A DNA stretch of 64,000 bases from Opisthorchis felineus (GCA_004794785.1 SJOL01008778.1:298357-362356), one strand, 5' to 3'; positions 22,350 through 38,033 are shown, numbered from the stretch's first letter. Program-made: numbers and translations. Notes: generated from the letters alone by a model not told the origin.

Positions 22350-25300
22350 AGAAAGGACTACAAGGTAATAATCAGGTTAACCAGACGAAGAAGACGGGAA
22401 AACAGGTGGTTTCACCTTTATCGGCATCTTCCTGAGGCATTCTGAGTGAGGCCAGGAAATCCCTCACTTCGATTTGCACATCCTAATACTACGATCAAAT
22501 CAAAATTCTGGACTGGATTTCAAACTGAGACCAGGCTATCTCGCGAGTTCTACTCAGCAGGGGTTTCACCTGGGTCAAAACGAACACTTCATACTGTTCC
22601 GGTATACGAGGACTGAATTTGGACATACCTAACGGTCCAAACTCGGAGAGAAAATTCCCAAAGAACGGCGTAGACCATCAGTTTGGTGAAAGATTTACCT
22701 GCGTCATAAGCATATATAGAATACATCAACGAAACAAACGCACACCAAATGCAACTAACAAATAAAGGGTTTTAATGGTGAATAGGAATAAAGGGACTGA
22801 AGCATCAAAAACTAAGGTTGATATATTTTCTCCCAAAATGAGTGCTTACTCTGATATTTTCCTTATATTTGTCACACTCTTGAGTACGTTAACCATCGAT
22901 ATGTATGCACTAAAAACTGACGATGAGAACCATTCATCGAGAATAACGGAATGCCTACTACAATGAAGAACCTTAGTAACTTAAAATGATGAAAATTTTT
23001 TAAATGAAATCAGCTGTTTCCTGAAGCATGTGTGCAACCAAATAGAATATGCTGCACAAATGCCAGATATTTTACCGCGATCTTCCGGTAATTGGACAGC
23101 GAACTCCATGTTCACTGCAGCGAAACGACCCCCAGAGTGAACTACTTTCTGGATCATACCCTAGTGGTTCAGTCGTGAGAGATGGCGTAAAAGAATAAGA
23201 AAGATACCATGAAGATGTCCGCAATCTGTCGGTTGATTAGTGAAATATGGTTAAAAAAGAAGCAACGATTCAATGGGGGTGTCGCTGGACTCGCTGAGTT
23301 GCAGACATCAGACCTGTATGGTTTGTGAAATCAGCCGCTTAAAAGCGTTTCAAAAACCGGCAAAAGGCCTAAATCATTCGGTTTCTGGCTTTATTGTACA
23401 GTCGACCTCTCTAGAAGATCCCTTATACAAAGGTCACTTATCATAAACGTTGTTTTTCAATCCCCAATTTTCCCACTGATATAGACGACAAATCCCTATA
23501 TAAAGACCACCTAAATGTGCTGGGGGTCTATTTATATAACTTGCCACTAACAGGTCAGGTGATCAAGTTTCATTTAATTTCACTCCAAGCGCCAATTGCG
23601 TGCATATCTTATGAGGCAGATAGCACTACCGTTAGCATCCAACACCCTTATGCTTCAATGACATGATGGGCCTGTGCACTACTTCCTGAAGTACATCACA
23701 ATCGACGAACCTGGTGTTCTATAGCCTATATTCAGACGGAACCTTTCTTGACATTGAGGCGATACATATTCCCTTCAAGGCAAATGCACACCCAAATACC
23801 TACCTACAATATCGTTGTCACATGTTTTTCATCGACTATAGTACGGGAAACTATGCACGTGCAACCACAGCTGCACCGAATTCGCATGAATAAGGTTAGA
23901 GGGAAGAGATTCTGACAGTGGGTTGAATACGACGGTCGAATTGGAACACTTACAAACCGAGAAGCAAAACTGAAAACTGGGTCTTCTAAAGCACTGCTTT
24001 TAGGAATCACTCGGCGACCTCTTTCGACGGTGGCTGCCTCTCAGAGCGAAATCAGCTGTTATTGAGTAGGTATGGTGGCGTGAATGACCAGATGCACTGA
24101 CTTTCGTATTACACTGTTTTGGATCGCCCACGGTGAGTTTTTGAGAGGAATATGAATTTGTGGACAAAAATGAATCAGTTGCCTGGTGTGGTAGCAGCCG
24201 TCCGTTCGGGCTGTCTCGTGATTATACCTAGACACAGCAGGTGTTGAATGCAAATCGCCATCATGATAATGTCCCCATTCGTTTGCTTACTCCACTCATG
24301 TACTTTTGACCACTACTTGTTTTGGTTATCCGTACCGGCCATCCACCTTGCCGACCTGCCCGACACTGGTATATTGTGCACGTGTGTGCCACTGACCTAC
24401 TCACCCATGCGTGTTCGTGTCCAGTCTGCTGAGCCTGCGCTAACTTGTTCTATCGTGATTTCCGTGTGATCGAACCGCCAATTAGAATCACGAGACTGGC
24501 CACAGAAGGGACGACTGCAATGCACACTACCGAGCCAACGTGCTTCTCGCCGTTGTCTGGGGTGGAGACCTTGACACTGTGCCGGTCAGTGACAGATTTG
24601 CACACATGTTGACGCCACGAACAGGGACAAACGAGGTTTGTTATATAATTTTGCCCACTTTTGTGTAAATAGTGCCGTAAACTTTCGAGCCCGATTCTTC
24701 CATTTTATAATCTAGATGGTCGAAGTTCCATACGGGGAACCTCAATAGTAGGCGTGACGCGTGTGTATAAGGGTCTCAACGACTCGACAACGCCGAATAG
24801 AAACCAGATTTCAGTCTCATCAGGAAGAAAGATAAGGTTCGCAGATGAAAAAACAGTCGAGGCTATCGCAACTTGGTTTAAAGCCAACAAAACGTGAGTC
24901 TTGAACATCAATGAGATGAAAGAACTCCTCACCGCGGCGGAACGGTAATAAATGCCGACCTGTTAACGATATGGTTACTTGTCTTTTATACTTTTTTGGT
25001 TAACTTCCTAGTTCCAATTAAACTAGCTGAGGCGTATGTGTGTGCGGGTTCACAATATCGTCCACCTGGATCCACCGCTGGTAGGACTGATTTTTCGGTA
25101 TAACAGCTCTCGAAAAAATTTCTCCCTGTAACAGGGTTACGTTCGATCGCACGATCATCGGAAAAAACCAAGACAATAACGTAATAAGCACCCAGAGTGA
25201 CACTGTGTTAAATGTGACCAAATAAGTAACTGAAACATGAACAGAAGCGCATGAAAGTAAGCAAGGAAAGTGCCCCGTTTATCGGAAAATCTGTTCCTAC

Positions 25301-27980
25301 CATATAGAGATCACCAGTTCCAGCGTACCCAGGGGCGGCATCTTGTGAGGGGGGAATGGTGAATCCTCTTGCAAGCAATTGCATTACTGATGATCCTGAT
25401 TGAAAGTCTAGATAAGTTTCGATAACCCTACGTGGTGAGTGGTTCCGGCTCGTCTTCAGAGGTTCAATAACTTAGGAAAAGCGGACAACCATCTGTATTT
25501 TACATTCGTCCAACCATCTGGGTGCTGCAATAATTCTGGTCACCTAAAAACTCGACAGTCTGAATAATAGATTACACACTGGGAGGTGAAGACCAGATTG
25601 AGATCTAGTGTCCTGCTAGCTTATCACAGCAGAATGCTCACCAATCTGATCAGACGACTACCATTTTAGGAGGGTGGTTGTTTTAGGACGTCGAAGTCCC
25701 TTAGCTCATTTAGTTCTCATTAAGTAACACGTGGCCGTTTGAATCGCTGTTCTGAGTCATTGTTCCGACCCCATATTTTGTTGATTTTGCTATCTGACCT
25801 AGCTAACCTTCTTCACGATGACTGATGTGAATCCACAGGAACGCCAGCTGCAGTGTCAACTCGCCTACTTACTGTTACTTTTCCTATATGGTTTAGTTTC
25901 ACTGTTATGACTTACCAAATCCGTAGGTGAGGGAAGCAGTAACCACCACGAGTGATGATCGGGATCAGGTTATTCTATCCGTCATTTTACTAAGATTGGT
26001 CGGACGATTTAACACATTCACGCTGAGTGAATGCTGTTAGCTATATATGTTTCAGCACATTCTCTATAAGGAATCAAGAGTCAATTTCCAAAGATGCTTC
26101 TGCCCAACCGAAACCCTTATGAGAATAACGTAATGGCACAACATTTCGACAAAAACTCTTCGCTGAACCGAAACTGGATGCAACTTCAGGTGACCAGATG
26201 ACTGACCCTAAATTCACCTACAAATGGCATTGAGATCAGGTTTGGATTGGTAAACTGAACTAACTGAGGATGGTGGAGTTGCAGTCCATTTGTTGTTGCA
26301 ATCAGAGTCAGGGGGCAGCCGATTGTCATCCACTTTTAAGTGATTCTTCATATATTTTCACGGGTACCCCCCTCTATTTTGTGTCCGGGGTTCCACGTGC
26401 ATGTGGACGGCCTGTGACGCGACCCTTCGTTGAAACACTTGCGAGGTGTTACTGCAAGGATGAATAAGGTCAAATACAAACCTCATGCTTGCAGATAAGC
26501 CACGGTGGTTGACAAACTTATTTACCTAGGCAGTTGAACGAGTCTCGATAGAGTGGTCAGCACGGCCCATAAACCTGGCGGCTGCCACCGGACGTCAAAA
26601 AGCTTTCAGAATTTGATCCCCGGTATCCTCGACAATGCTAAGGTACGTTCACTAGTTTCACGACACGCAATCGACAAGCTCAATAGGTTAGTGGTTTGAT
26701 CGTGTGCTTCAAATACCAACATACAGACTTCCCTAGGAGCTTTTTTCACGCAAACCATATGCGTCGAAGCGAGCACAGGAAAATCAGGTGAAGAATCATA
26801 GAGACCAGAGTCAGCAGACTCATCGCTTTGGCATCTGTTGCTTTCCATGGTGCACAACCGATACGGGACGCCGTCGCTCAACAACAGTAGCAGACACGGC
26901 CGTGCACGCACCCGAGCTCCTGCCTTGAGTACGTAGATACACTTCCCTACATCACGCCCATAAGAAACAGCCGGTGCAACATCACCTTACACTCACTAAT
27001 CGATTACCAATGCAAAGATTCCAGCAATCACCTCAAATGCGCAGCTCTACCTACATTTTCAACATCATTAGTGGGTGAAATTGTGGCTGCTGAAGGAAAT
27101 ATACAACCTGTAAACATTTCCAGGCTGGCTCTGATGAAGTTCATCTGACAAGATGAATCGATCGACAGAGACGGATAAGTTTTCATACCTAGCTAACACT
27201 CTAAAACGACCTACCGTCTGACCAGTGACTGAGAGAAAAGATGAACGATTGCAATGTTGAAATGATCTTTGAATGAGGATTGGTGGTGACAACAAAGGGG
27301 ACATTAATTACGAAAAAGCAATAACAAAAGTCAGTATCACTTTGTGTCTAGCGAAAGAGTGACAAATAAACATGAACCGGTGATACAATGACCGAATGGC
27401 ATAAACAAAGCAAGGATGGATGCCAATACTCAAGCAAACATATTATACCGATTAACGTCTACATTGAATCCCTCTTATCACACAAGTACTATTTGAAGAG
27501 TTGTGAAAAAGGCGCTTTAAGCTGGATGAAGTCAAATAAATATATGATGAAGATGGTGTTGGCGGGGCTGAAGCCGTGAATATACAGACATGGAAAATAT
27601 GAGGAGAGGTTATCGAAAGAAGGAAGAGAAATCTTGATTGTGGAATAAACAAGAGTGATAAATATAAACAATAAAATACACAATAATCAGAATACCTTTC
27701 TTCACGAGCACAATCATCGCCTATCTCGTGCACAACGGATTAACAAATGCAGCGTAACCACCGACTGGCGGATAGACAGTAGATAACTCGCAAACTGATT
27801 TGTACACTTCAAGCAGGTGGAGGAAACCATAAAAGCAGGTGAATCGTTTTTGTCGATCAATTGAAAGATTTCTGTGATTTAGTTATAAAATATCCGATAC
27901 CGCGACCAAATAAAATATGAATATCAAGCCTTGTCCGAGAAACATAGTAAGCTGACAGAGAAGCGATGTAAGGCCACGTG
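22350..27980. other. No gene recognised; 3' flank of the EGR gene
   Basis: Possible continuation of the gypsy relic to about 22760 without firm motifs. The rest has only short unrecognised frames. I looked downstream of the EGR stop for a minus-strand AATAAA signal and did not find a convincing one. Confidence 0.35.
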
Positions 27981-27984
27981 TACG

Positions 27985-28005
27985 CACACACACACACACA
28001 CACAA
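27985..28005. repeat. CA/TG dinucleotide microsatellite
   Basis: About ten CA units. Lies about 275 bp beyond the EGR stop codon, so it may fall in the 3' untranslated region. Confidence 0.85.
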
Positions 28006-28278
28006 ACGCCGCATCACCAGGTGATCAATACCTCGTGACCTGGTTTTCGACAGTACACAGGCTGTGAAAATATAGATGACCAAAGTCACGCATACAAGGA
28101 AGAAAAATGAAAGATCACGCACGAGCAGGGATAAAAAAGGGGGTAAGGTACAGCCGATGTTCAAGAAATCAGAAACACATCATGGAAGGACAGTATACAG
28201 TAGTACAGGGTGGGGACACGGACGGAGTATAGAACAATGAATGAAGCCAATTGAACTCGCGATATAAATGTGGAACGA

Positions 28279-30885
<2,607 letters not shown>

Positions 30886-31710
30886 CTATTACCATGATTA
30901 TCTTGACAACTGATCCTAGACATGAAAGAAAAAATTGGTGTAGAGCTCACACCTTTTGACACAGTCTCCAAAAACAGTGTGCAACTGCGGGAATGGACAA
31001 GGATCAACTGAATTTAGACAAGAGAAACAATATGTATCTTCAACTTTCTACCGATATGATTCTTTGCCAGACGGGAGCCTGTGAGAACGCCATCCATTGT
31101 GAAATCTTGTTCCTTGTAGAAACAATACTTCATAGACAAACAAGGACGGGCACCCAAGAACACCGTTTCAGTCCGACAGAACGAAAATGAAACACGACTT
31201 TTCAGTTATAAATATGAAGAGGGCACACAGGAATGAGCTGCGCGACAATACACTGCCTGCACTTCATCGTCTCGGATGCACACCACAAAACAATATAAAA
31301 TGTACAAATAAAAAATTAGAATATTGAAAGTACCAAGAAAGTGCCAAGGATATAACCAGTTCTTTCTGTGCACATAGATCTGGTTCCCATTTTCTGTCAG
31401 CAATGTTGTAGAACGCAGCCATCTAATCGACAAAATGCCTAGTTTCAAGCAAATGATGGGTTACCGATGAAGCCGATATCAATCGTGAAATTGCCTCCGA
31501 ATTTGAATTAGGATTGACTCATACACTAATGCATCCGGATAGGGAAATGCTTAAGTCGAATTTCCTTCCCAATTCTGCCAAGCTAAGTAGCCGACCACCC
31601 AAAGGCAAAACAGCAAATGAGATTCGGGATGGTGTATTGAGGTAGTGCAAATTTAGCTGAAGATACCGGGATTCCGCTTCAGGTGTAGGTAACTAACGGT
31701 CTACCGAACC

Positions 31711-32360
31711 CGACACCCATGTCACCGACATGATGTCAGTTTGTCCGTCATGGGCAGAGTTTACACTGCGGCAGTGTGATCCATACTACTTTGTGGATCT
31801 GAGACGGGGCATCTACGCGCAAAAGACATGCGGAAGATGTCAGGGTTTGACCATCGGTGTCTCCGAAGCATTGGTCGGGTCTGGTGAGGATGGTCCTAGG
31901 AACAGGGAACTCTCCCGCGATAGTTTACGCTGGTTAGGACATGTACTCCGCATGCCAGAAGACCGTCTGCCTCACAGGGCTCTTTTTGTCCAGCCCTCTG
32001 CTGAGTGGAAGCTACCGAGAGGTGGATAGTGTAGGGCCTGGCAAACAAGTACGAAAACACTAAACAATAGATTGAGTCGGGTCGACAACTGTCGCTTCCG
32101 TGGATGGGGACTCCGGGGCTCAATTCACCAATGGTTAATGACTGCCAAAAATGGCCCAATCGCGCAGTCAGTGGCGCTCTTGCATCAAAGCTATTGCTTT
32201 CGATGCGTAGCTATCCGATTCCCGAACTAACTGAACATGCTGTCGCCTTCAAGGCTTCGCTATATGTCCCACATTCTCCCAATTTCCGGTGATCGAAACT
32301 GTAGCAGCTGGGACAAATGTGTCTATGGTACACGGTTTATAGCTGAGAAACTGAATTGAA
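31711..32360 (+). mobile_element. RTE-type LINE 3' end, arm A of a 650-bp inverted duplication
   Basis: Frame reads SVCPSWAEFTLRQC, then LRWLGHVLRMPEDRLPHRAL, the C-terminal part of RTE-type ORF2, followed by an untranslated 3' part. It already has stops (after LPRGG, about 32028). The same 650 bp, same lesions included, recurs inverted at 42137-42786. Similarity upstream of 31711 falls off sharply. Confidence 0.75.
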
Positions 32361-32369
32361 TTAGTATCC

Positions 32370-32850
32370 ATTTGAGTGAAATACTCCCTCCAGCTATTTA
32401 AGTTTGGCGCCGATCGTATCATCTGTCGCTCTATCATATAACGTTCTTACGAAATCCCTTTTGTAGCGCATTCGCACTAACCTGAAGAAATGGAGGTACT
32501 TGATCTGTTCACTTGTTTCCAGTGAACTGACCTATGAAGTAGTTCATCGTCTTGATGAAACAGTTGGATATACAAAGGGACAATTCCGTCATTCAACTCG
32601 GGTTCTACTTTTGATCTGATATTTGGATGAGTGTTCAGTGCCAGCAACAGCTCCATTGTTTTTATGCACTGACTCTGTGACTACTGAGATATCACCGACA
32701 TATCTCCAGTGGAGTTTAATTCGTCCAGTTATATCTTGCATCTGCCCTTCTATGCTAGCCATGAATATATCTGCTGGGACAGGACCAAGTGGCGACACTT
32801 TCAACCCTTTAATCTTTCAACCTCGAAAGCCGAAACTGCAAAACGGCAGT
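32370..32850 (-). mobile_element. Penelope-like element RT fragment
   Basis: Minus-strand frame reads LKVSPLGPVPADIFMASIEG (matching the GSPLSP-x-[IL]-A-[DE] motif of Penelope-type RTs, about 32810-32750), WRYVGDISVV (degenerate YVDD box, 32691-32708), then after frameshifts HPNIRSKVEPELNDG-like and LNSWREYFTQMD segments (about 32630-32370). Order and motifs are those of Penelope-like RTs, not of LINE or LTR RTs. Truncated at 32370 against the RTE fragment; inactive. Confidence 0.6.
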
Positions 32851-32854
32851 ACGC

Positions 32855-34500
32855 GGCTCAGGTGAATTGTCGATATCCCAAAGTTGATGTTGTTGGTTCC
32901 ATGTAGGGATGTGATGCCCAAAGTGGTGGTGGTATTGGACATTCAAATGCGTTACCGATGTAGCTAGTCCGAACCGAACCATCAAACGGACGAACTCAGA
33001 ACACTGGATGATGTCATATATGGAAGCTCGTACTGATCGTCTCACGCGATCGGACGACGACAAGCGATTAACACTGTGTTCACAACCGGGACCTGGTTAG
33101 CAAAACTGCTTTGGTTTTCAAAGGTAACAACCAGCTGGGTACAGCACAGACATCCTAGGTGAGTGTTACCTGGGAACTTAACGGATTTTCGTGGGTAAAG
33201 ATTACAGTAGGTTGCAGCACACAACAGCCCAATGGCGAGTGAGAAAGACTGAGGTCAAATCTGAAAACAGGTGGTTGGATATTTTGCAGGCCATTGTCAT
33301 ATTTGAACGGTGAACGGTACGAACACAATATTAGGCTGAATATGTGGGAAAACGGAAATGCCATGAGGTCCACTGTGGAAATTTGCAAACACAAAAATTT
33401 TATCCGATATGGGCGTAGTGGTTGGTCTAATGTTAAAGTATACGCAAGTGCGTGTGGTATCCATAAAATGAGACCAGAATTCCCGAAACAAGGTAGGTCA
33501 CTAAGTTATGATGACGTCGTGATCAAAAATGACACTATACTGAGAACAGGACTCAACAACATCGTCATTGAAGGTGACAGTACTAAGAAATCACTGAGCC
33601 AGTGTAGTAGTTTCATAAACGCCACCCGGAGCACTTATTTCGTTGCTCTTTGAGGCACTGAAATTATATTTGGGTTGTCTCTCTCGAACAGCCCTTTACG
33701 CGTAGGCCGGAGATTTATGCTCAACTTCTAAAGGGTCAGTAAATGATCTCCAACTGAGTTCGCGGAAAATCAGATTCCACGAATCCAGGGCGATCTCGAT
33801 GATGCCTATGTACTGTAGGTTAAGGAAGGTTGAAAATCTGCACCAGTGTAACAAGGCTTGGTCTTCAGAAAAGGAGGCTGCAATATCAACTGAAATCTCA
33901 AAGCTTCACACACATTAGCCACTCATATTCACCTTCGGTTTGCCTAGTGAGGTCGTTGTTGATGATGATCTCAACTTCCTCAAAATTAGAGTGCAGTCGG
34001 TGATGTACGAGGTCCTAGAATTTCAAGCGTCGTCAGTATAAACAGTATTTGAGGTGCAATACATCTCTTAACAAGATCCAAAATGTCTAAGGAGACATAT
34101 CTGTCCGTCCGGCTATACTACATACACATACAGTCCCTGCGCCTCTATGGGCCTTTTGAGGCAGAAGCCCTGTAAATGAAAGCCAATTTACAGAGGTGAC
34201 CTGCTGCCTCCATTCTCATTGTGCTTCATAAGCTTATCAGCTACAACAGATTCCATGACCTTAGACGGCATAGAACTGAGCTTCACTCGTTGATCAGAAA
34301 ACTCAGTTTAGTAAAGCGCTACTTTATTCGCAGGGGTGAAGTGACTTTTGCTCAGTCACTGTTTGTCGTGAGGATATTATCTGTAAAGCAGTTCGAATCA
34401 CTGGAATATTTCTTTCCCGACGTTTTTAGGAACCATGCTACTGGTTTCCCCAGGTTTTGCTTGGGCGGATGAATGAAATGCAGTAACGCGCCGTTGAATA
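32855..34500. other. No gene recognised (within EGR intron)
   Basis: A minus-strand segment up to about 33060 may extend the Penelope fragment. The 119-codon frame at 33294-33653 (plus) is unrecognised. Nothing else supported. Confidence 0.35.
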
Positions 34501-34502
34501 GG

Positions 34503-34507
34503 GTGCG
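34503..34507. repeat. Target-site duplication GTGCG, left
   Basis: Five bases directly before the 5' LTR, identical to 38029-38033 directly after the 3' LTR. Five bp is typical for Ty3/gypsy integrases. Confidence 0.85.
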
Positions 34508-34674
34508 CGTCATGACTATATAAACCATACCTTTGCATACACCATTAACTCGTAATTCTCACTCTATATTTTCAGCTCATGTACTATCGTTATTATACGA
34601 TTAAAGCGTACATTACGCCCTTCTATTCTGTCTTCCTTCTAATCTCAACCTGGAACTACTCGACTCACGCAACA
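34508..34674 (+). repeat. 5' LTR (167 bp)
   Basis: Runs from CGTCATGACTATATAAACC to CGACTCACGCAACA. Identical to 37862-38028 except the first base (C here, T there). TATATAAA near its start (about 34517) is a plausible TATA box. Confidence 0.9.
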
Positions 34675-34695
34675 ATTTAATCGTCTAATAAAGAA

Positions 34696-36564
34696 ATGGA
34701 TCATATTCTCCGACCCACGGTTTTTGATGCTGATCCTCACTCATCAGATGGCACGAAACGATGGACTCATTGGTTCCGTACCTTCAAAGCTTACGTTAAC
34801 TCAATCAAACCTGAAGGTTTAAATAAATTAGAAACTCTCATGCGTCACATTGACCATACAGTGTATGACTTCATTGCAGAATGCAGCGACTACGATTCTG
34901 CGATAACCCTGCTGGAAAAACTTTATATCCGCCCGAAAAATATCGTGTATGCACGCCACCTTTTAGCTACATACAAACAAGAACCTGGTCAAGATGTCGA
35001 CCAGTTCGTTCAAAAACTGAAGTCACTTGCTAAAGACTGTGAATTTAAAGCAGTATCTGCTGTGGAGCATACAAACGAAGCAGTCCGGGATGCCTTGATA
35101 ACCGGACTGCAGTCGAATACCATTCGGGAGAAACTACTAACGTGGCATGAATTGGACCTTGACAAAGCCCACGAAGCCGCACGAGCTCTCGAACTTGCAC
35201 GAAAACAATCACAAGCATACGTATACAGACAACCCGTTACTTATTCCGTGTCTACTCTTTCGTCCATTGTTACTCCTGAAACAATAGTTTCTGCCGCTAC
35301 ACAACAAACATGTTACTTTTGTGGGAACCCCAAGCACCCTCGTTATAGGTGTCCCGCTAAAGAATCAGTGTGCAAAAGTTGTGGGAAAATTGGGCATTTT
35401 CAACGCGTCTGTAGGTCAAAAACCTCGAAATATCACGTGGGTTCAGCTCAAGACTCCTCAATCTCTTCGTTATTTTGTGCCGCTGCTCCCAATTGCCTAT
35501 CTAAAACTACAACAGATATTTTGGTCAACGGCGTTGTTGTCCGAGCTCTTATTGATACCGGCAGCTCCAGAAGCTTCGTTTCTTCATCAGTCCTACAAAC
35601 TCATAACTGGAAACCAGTTCCGTACGATTCTGTGATAAGAGTGGCGCCAACGATACATTCATGTTCTACCAAAGGTTATTGCCTCGTGTCCATTCAGTAC
35701 AAGGATGCTACATACGAACGGTTCAAACTTTGTGTATTACCGAACCTCTGTGCAGACGTCCTTCTCGGACATGACTTCCTGGGGTTACATGATAAAATTG
35801 AAATTCCATTCGGTGGCCAACGGGGCACCCTAACTGTATGTGGCGTAACATCCGCGAAACTGGAATCTCCATCGTTATTCACTAATCTTGCTGCGAATTA
35901 CAAACCGATCGCCACGAAATCTCGTCGTCATACACCGGAAGACGAACAATTCATACTAACCGAAGTAGACCGAATGCTCACCGATGGTATAATCGAAACA
36001 TCGAATTCCCCATGGAGAGCACAAGTGCTCGTAACGCGCAATACGAATCACAAAAGACGTATGGTGATAGACTACAGCCAGACCATCAATCGCTTCACCT
36101 ACTTTGACGCTTATCCTTTACCAAGACTGGATCAAATGATTGAAACCATCGCACGCTATACCGTCTACAGTACACTGGATCTCCAGAGTGCATATCATCA
36201 GGTCCCGATAATAGAGTCAGATAAACTGTTCACAGCATTCGAAGCCGGCGGGAACCTATACTAGTTTCGGCGCATTCCCTTCGGAGTGACAAACGGGGTT
36301 GCGTGTTTCCAACGGACGTTAAACAACATCACCAAAGCCGAACAAGTGAAAGATACATTCGCTTATATTGATAACGTTACGGTATGCGGTAAAACGAGAG
36401 ATGAGCATGACCGTAATCTTAGGCATTTTCTCGATATCGCTAAAACATACAACATTACTCTGAACCACGCAAAAAGCAGCTTCGCAACTGAAGAGATTAC
36501 TCTCTTGGGTTACAAGGTCTCCAAAGGTATTATAAAACCTGACCCAGAACGCACAGGCCTATAA
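34696..36564 (+). pseudogene. gag-protease-RT reading frame of the gypsy element, broken by one stop
   Basis: Starts at the ATG 22 bp after the 5' LTR. Gag region residues 1-170, rich in helix-forming residues. Two CCHC zinc knuckles follow (CYFCGNPKHPRYRC and CKSCGKIGHFQRVC, about residues 210-238). Aspartic protease signature is LIDTGSSRSF (about residues 286-295) with LLGHDFLG downstream. The RT has DYSQTINRF, YSTLDLQSAYHQ and, after the stop, IPFGVTNG and FAYIDNVTV. An amber codon at 36262-36264 ends the first frame at 522 codons; the same frame continues to 36564. The RT catalytic box reads YIDN, not YxDD; some gypsy lineages carry this, so it need not be a lesion. Confidence 0.85.
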
Positions 36565-37778
36565 GAGAACTCCCAATTCCACAGAACGGGAAATCGCAGC
36601 AAAGAGCCGTTGGTCTGTTCGCCCACTATTCGCAGTGGATACCGGCGTTTTCTGACAAAATCCATCCGTTGGTTAAAGACAAAATATTTCCTCTTCCGGA
36701 GAATGTCCGAACAGCATTTGAGAAGCTTAAGCACGAAGTAGAGAATGCGATGGTCGTTACTGTCGACTACAATATCCCTCTCGTCGTCGAAACTGATGCG
36801 TCCGACATCGTCCGACATGCTCCGAACTCAAACAAAAATTTGGCAACACTTTTCGTGACCAGCTTATCAAAGCCATACAACCTTTCGAACGTCTTAGTAT
36901 CGACTTTAAAGGCCCACTTCCCTCAAACACTCGTAACAAGTACCTTCTAACAATCGTTGACGAGTATTCTCGATTCCCTTTTGCTTATCCTTGCACCGAT
37001 ATGTCCTCTTCCACTGTGATTCGTTGTTTAAGTCAACCGTTTTCACTATGTGGTATGCCTGTTTATATTCACTCAGATCGTGGTTCTGCGTTCATGTCAA
37101 TTGAACTCAAACAATTTTTGTTCGATAAAGGCGTTGCCACTAGTCACACCGCTGCATATAATCCACAATGTAATGGTCAGGTTGAACGACTTAATAATAC
37201 CCTTTGGAAGACCATCTGCCTGGCTATAAAATCACGCGGCTTGCCTACCACACATTGGGAGGTTGTCCTTCTTGATGCTCTCCACTGTATCAGGTCCCTA
37301 TTATGTACTAGTATCAACTGTACCCCACACGAACGTTTAATGCCATTCACACAACGATCAGCCAACGGTGTCTCCCTACCTACCTGGCTTACTGTCCCTG
37401 GGTCGGTCCTTTTTAAAACGCAATGATCGAGCCTCTAAATATGACCCTCTGGTAGAGGAAGTGGAACTCGTCTGTTGTAATCCACAGTACACCCACATAG
37501 TTCGTCCAGATGGCAGACACGAAACCGTATCCTTACGCCGCTTGGCCCCTGAAGGCAACGACATGATATCCGACACAGAACTGGAAACAGTACATATCGC
37601 CGAACAAGAAGAGCCTCATGCAACACCATCAGTCCACCGTGATTGCTCAGAAACCGAACTCTTGACTATTAACGATGCCTCATCACCCCATTCTAGTGCA
37701 GACCCAGGAAATCACTTGGACATTCTTATCCGACAACAGCGCACTCACCCATATGATCTACGCAACAGAGAGGAGTAA
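36565..37778 (+). pseudogene. RT end, RNase H stub and integrase of the gypsy element, frameshifted and deleted
   Basis: Frame 3 gives the RT/RNase H connection (VGLFAHYSQWIPAFSDKIHP) and LVVETDASD, the first RNase H motif, about 36780-36806. Integrase then resumes in frame 2 near 36815, so RNase H and the HHCC domain are missing. The integrase core keeps its acidic triad: SIDFKGPL, HSDRGSAF and GQVERLN; the last two acidic residues are 35 apart as in DDE integrases. A frameshift near 37400 leads into the C-terminal part (PLVEEVELV, VSLRRLAP), which ends at 37778. Confidence 0.85.
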
Positions 37779-37848
37779 ACAAATCCACGTAACTACCACA
37801 GCTTTTATTTTTTTACACTCGTTCGCCGCAAAAGTACACACTTATTCC

Positions 37849-37861
37849 AAGGCGGGGAGAA
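37849..37861 (+). other. Polypurine tract
   Basis: AAGGCGGGGAGAA lies directly before the 3' LTR, the position where plus-strand synthesis of LTR elements is primed. Confidence 0.75.
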
Positions 37862-38028
37862 TGTCATGACTATATAAACCATACCTTTGCATACACCATT
37901 AACTCGTAATTCTCACTCTATATTTTCAGCTCATGTACTATCGTTATTATACGATTAAAGCGTACATTACGCCCTTCTATTCTGTCTTCCTTCTAATCTC
38001 AACCTGGAACTACTCGACTCACGCAACA
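37862..38028 (+). repeat. 3' LTR (167 bp)
   Basis: Starts TGTCATGAC and ends GCAACA, giving canonical TG...CA ends. Differs from the 5' LTR only at its first base. Confidence 0.9.
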
Positions 38029-38033
38029 GTGCG
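38029..38033. repeat. Target-site duplication GTGCG, right
   Basis: Partner of 34503-34507. Confidence 0.85.

Larger units (their letters stand above)
34508..38028 (+). mobile_element. Ty3/gypsy LTR retrotransposon, full-length ends, defective interior
   Basis: 3521 bp with 167-bp LTRs, flanked by GTGCG. Order: LTR, gag with two zinc knuckles, protease, RT, remnant RNase H, integrase core, integrase C-terminus, polypurine tract, LTR. Interior lesions: in-frame TAG at 36262-36264, frameshift near 36560, a deletion near 36800-36820 removing most of RNase H and the integrase zinc-binding region, frameshift near 37400. The LTRs differ only at their first base, so insertion is recent. The base after the 5' LTR does not start a TGG-type tRNA primer site. 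Lineage looks mag/CsRn1-like but I cannot place it firmly. Confidence 0.9.

Noticed and set aside
24815..24840. Hammerhead candidate on minus (CTGATGAGACTGAAA)
   Set aside because: Stem II would have at most one pair, and no cleavage triplet or stem I is visible.
27655..27685. AATAAA-like A/T-rich stretch as EGR polyadenylation signal
   Set aside because: The AATAAA is on the plus strand, while the gene is on minus.
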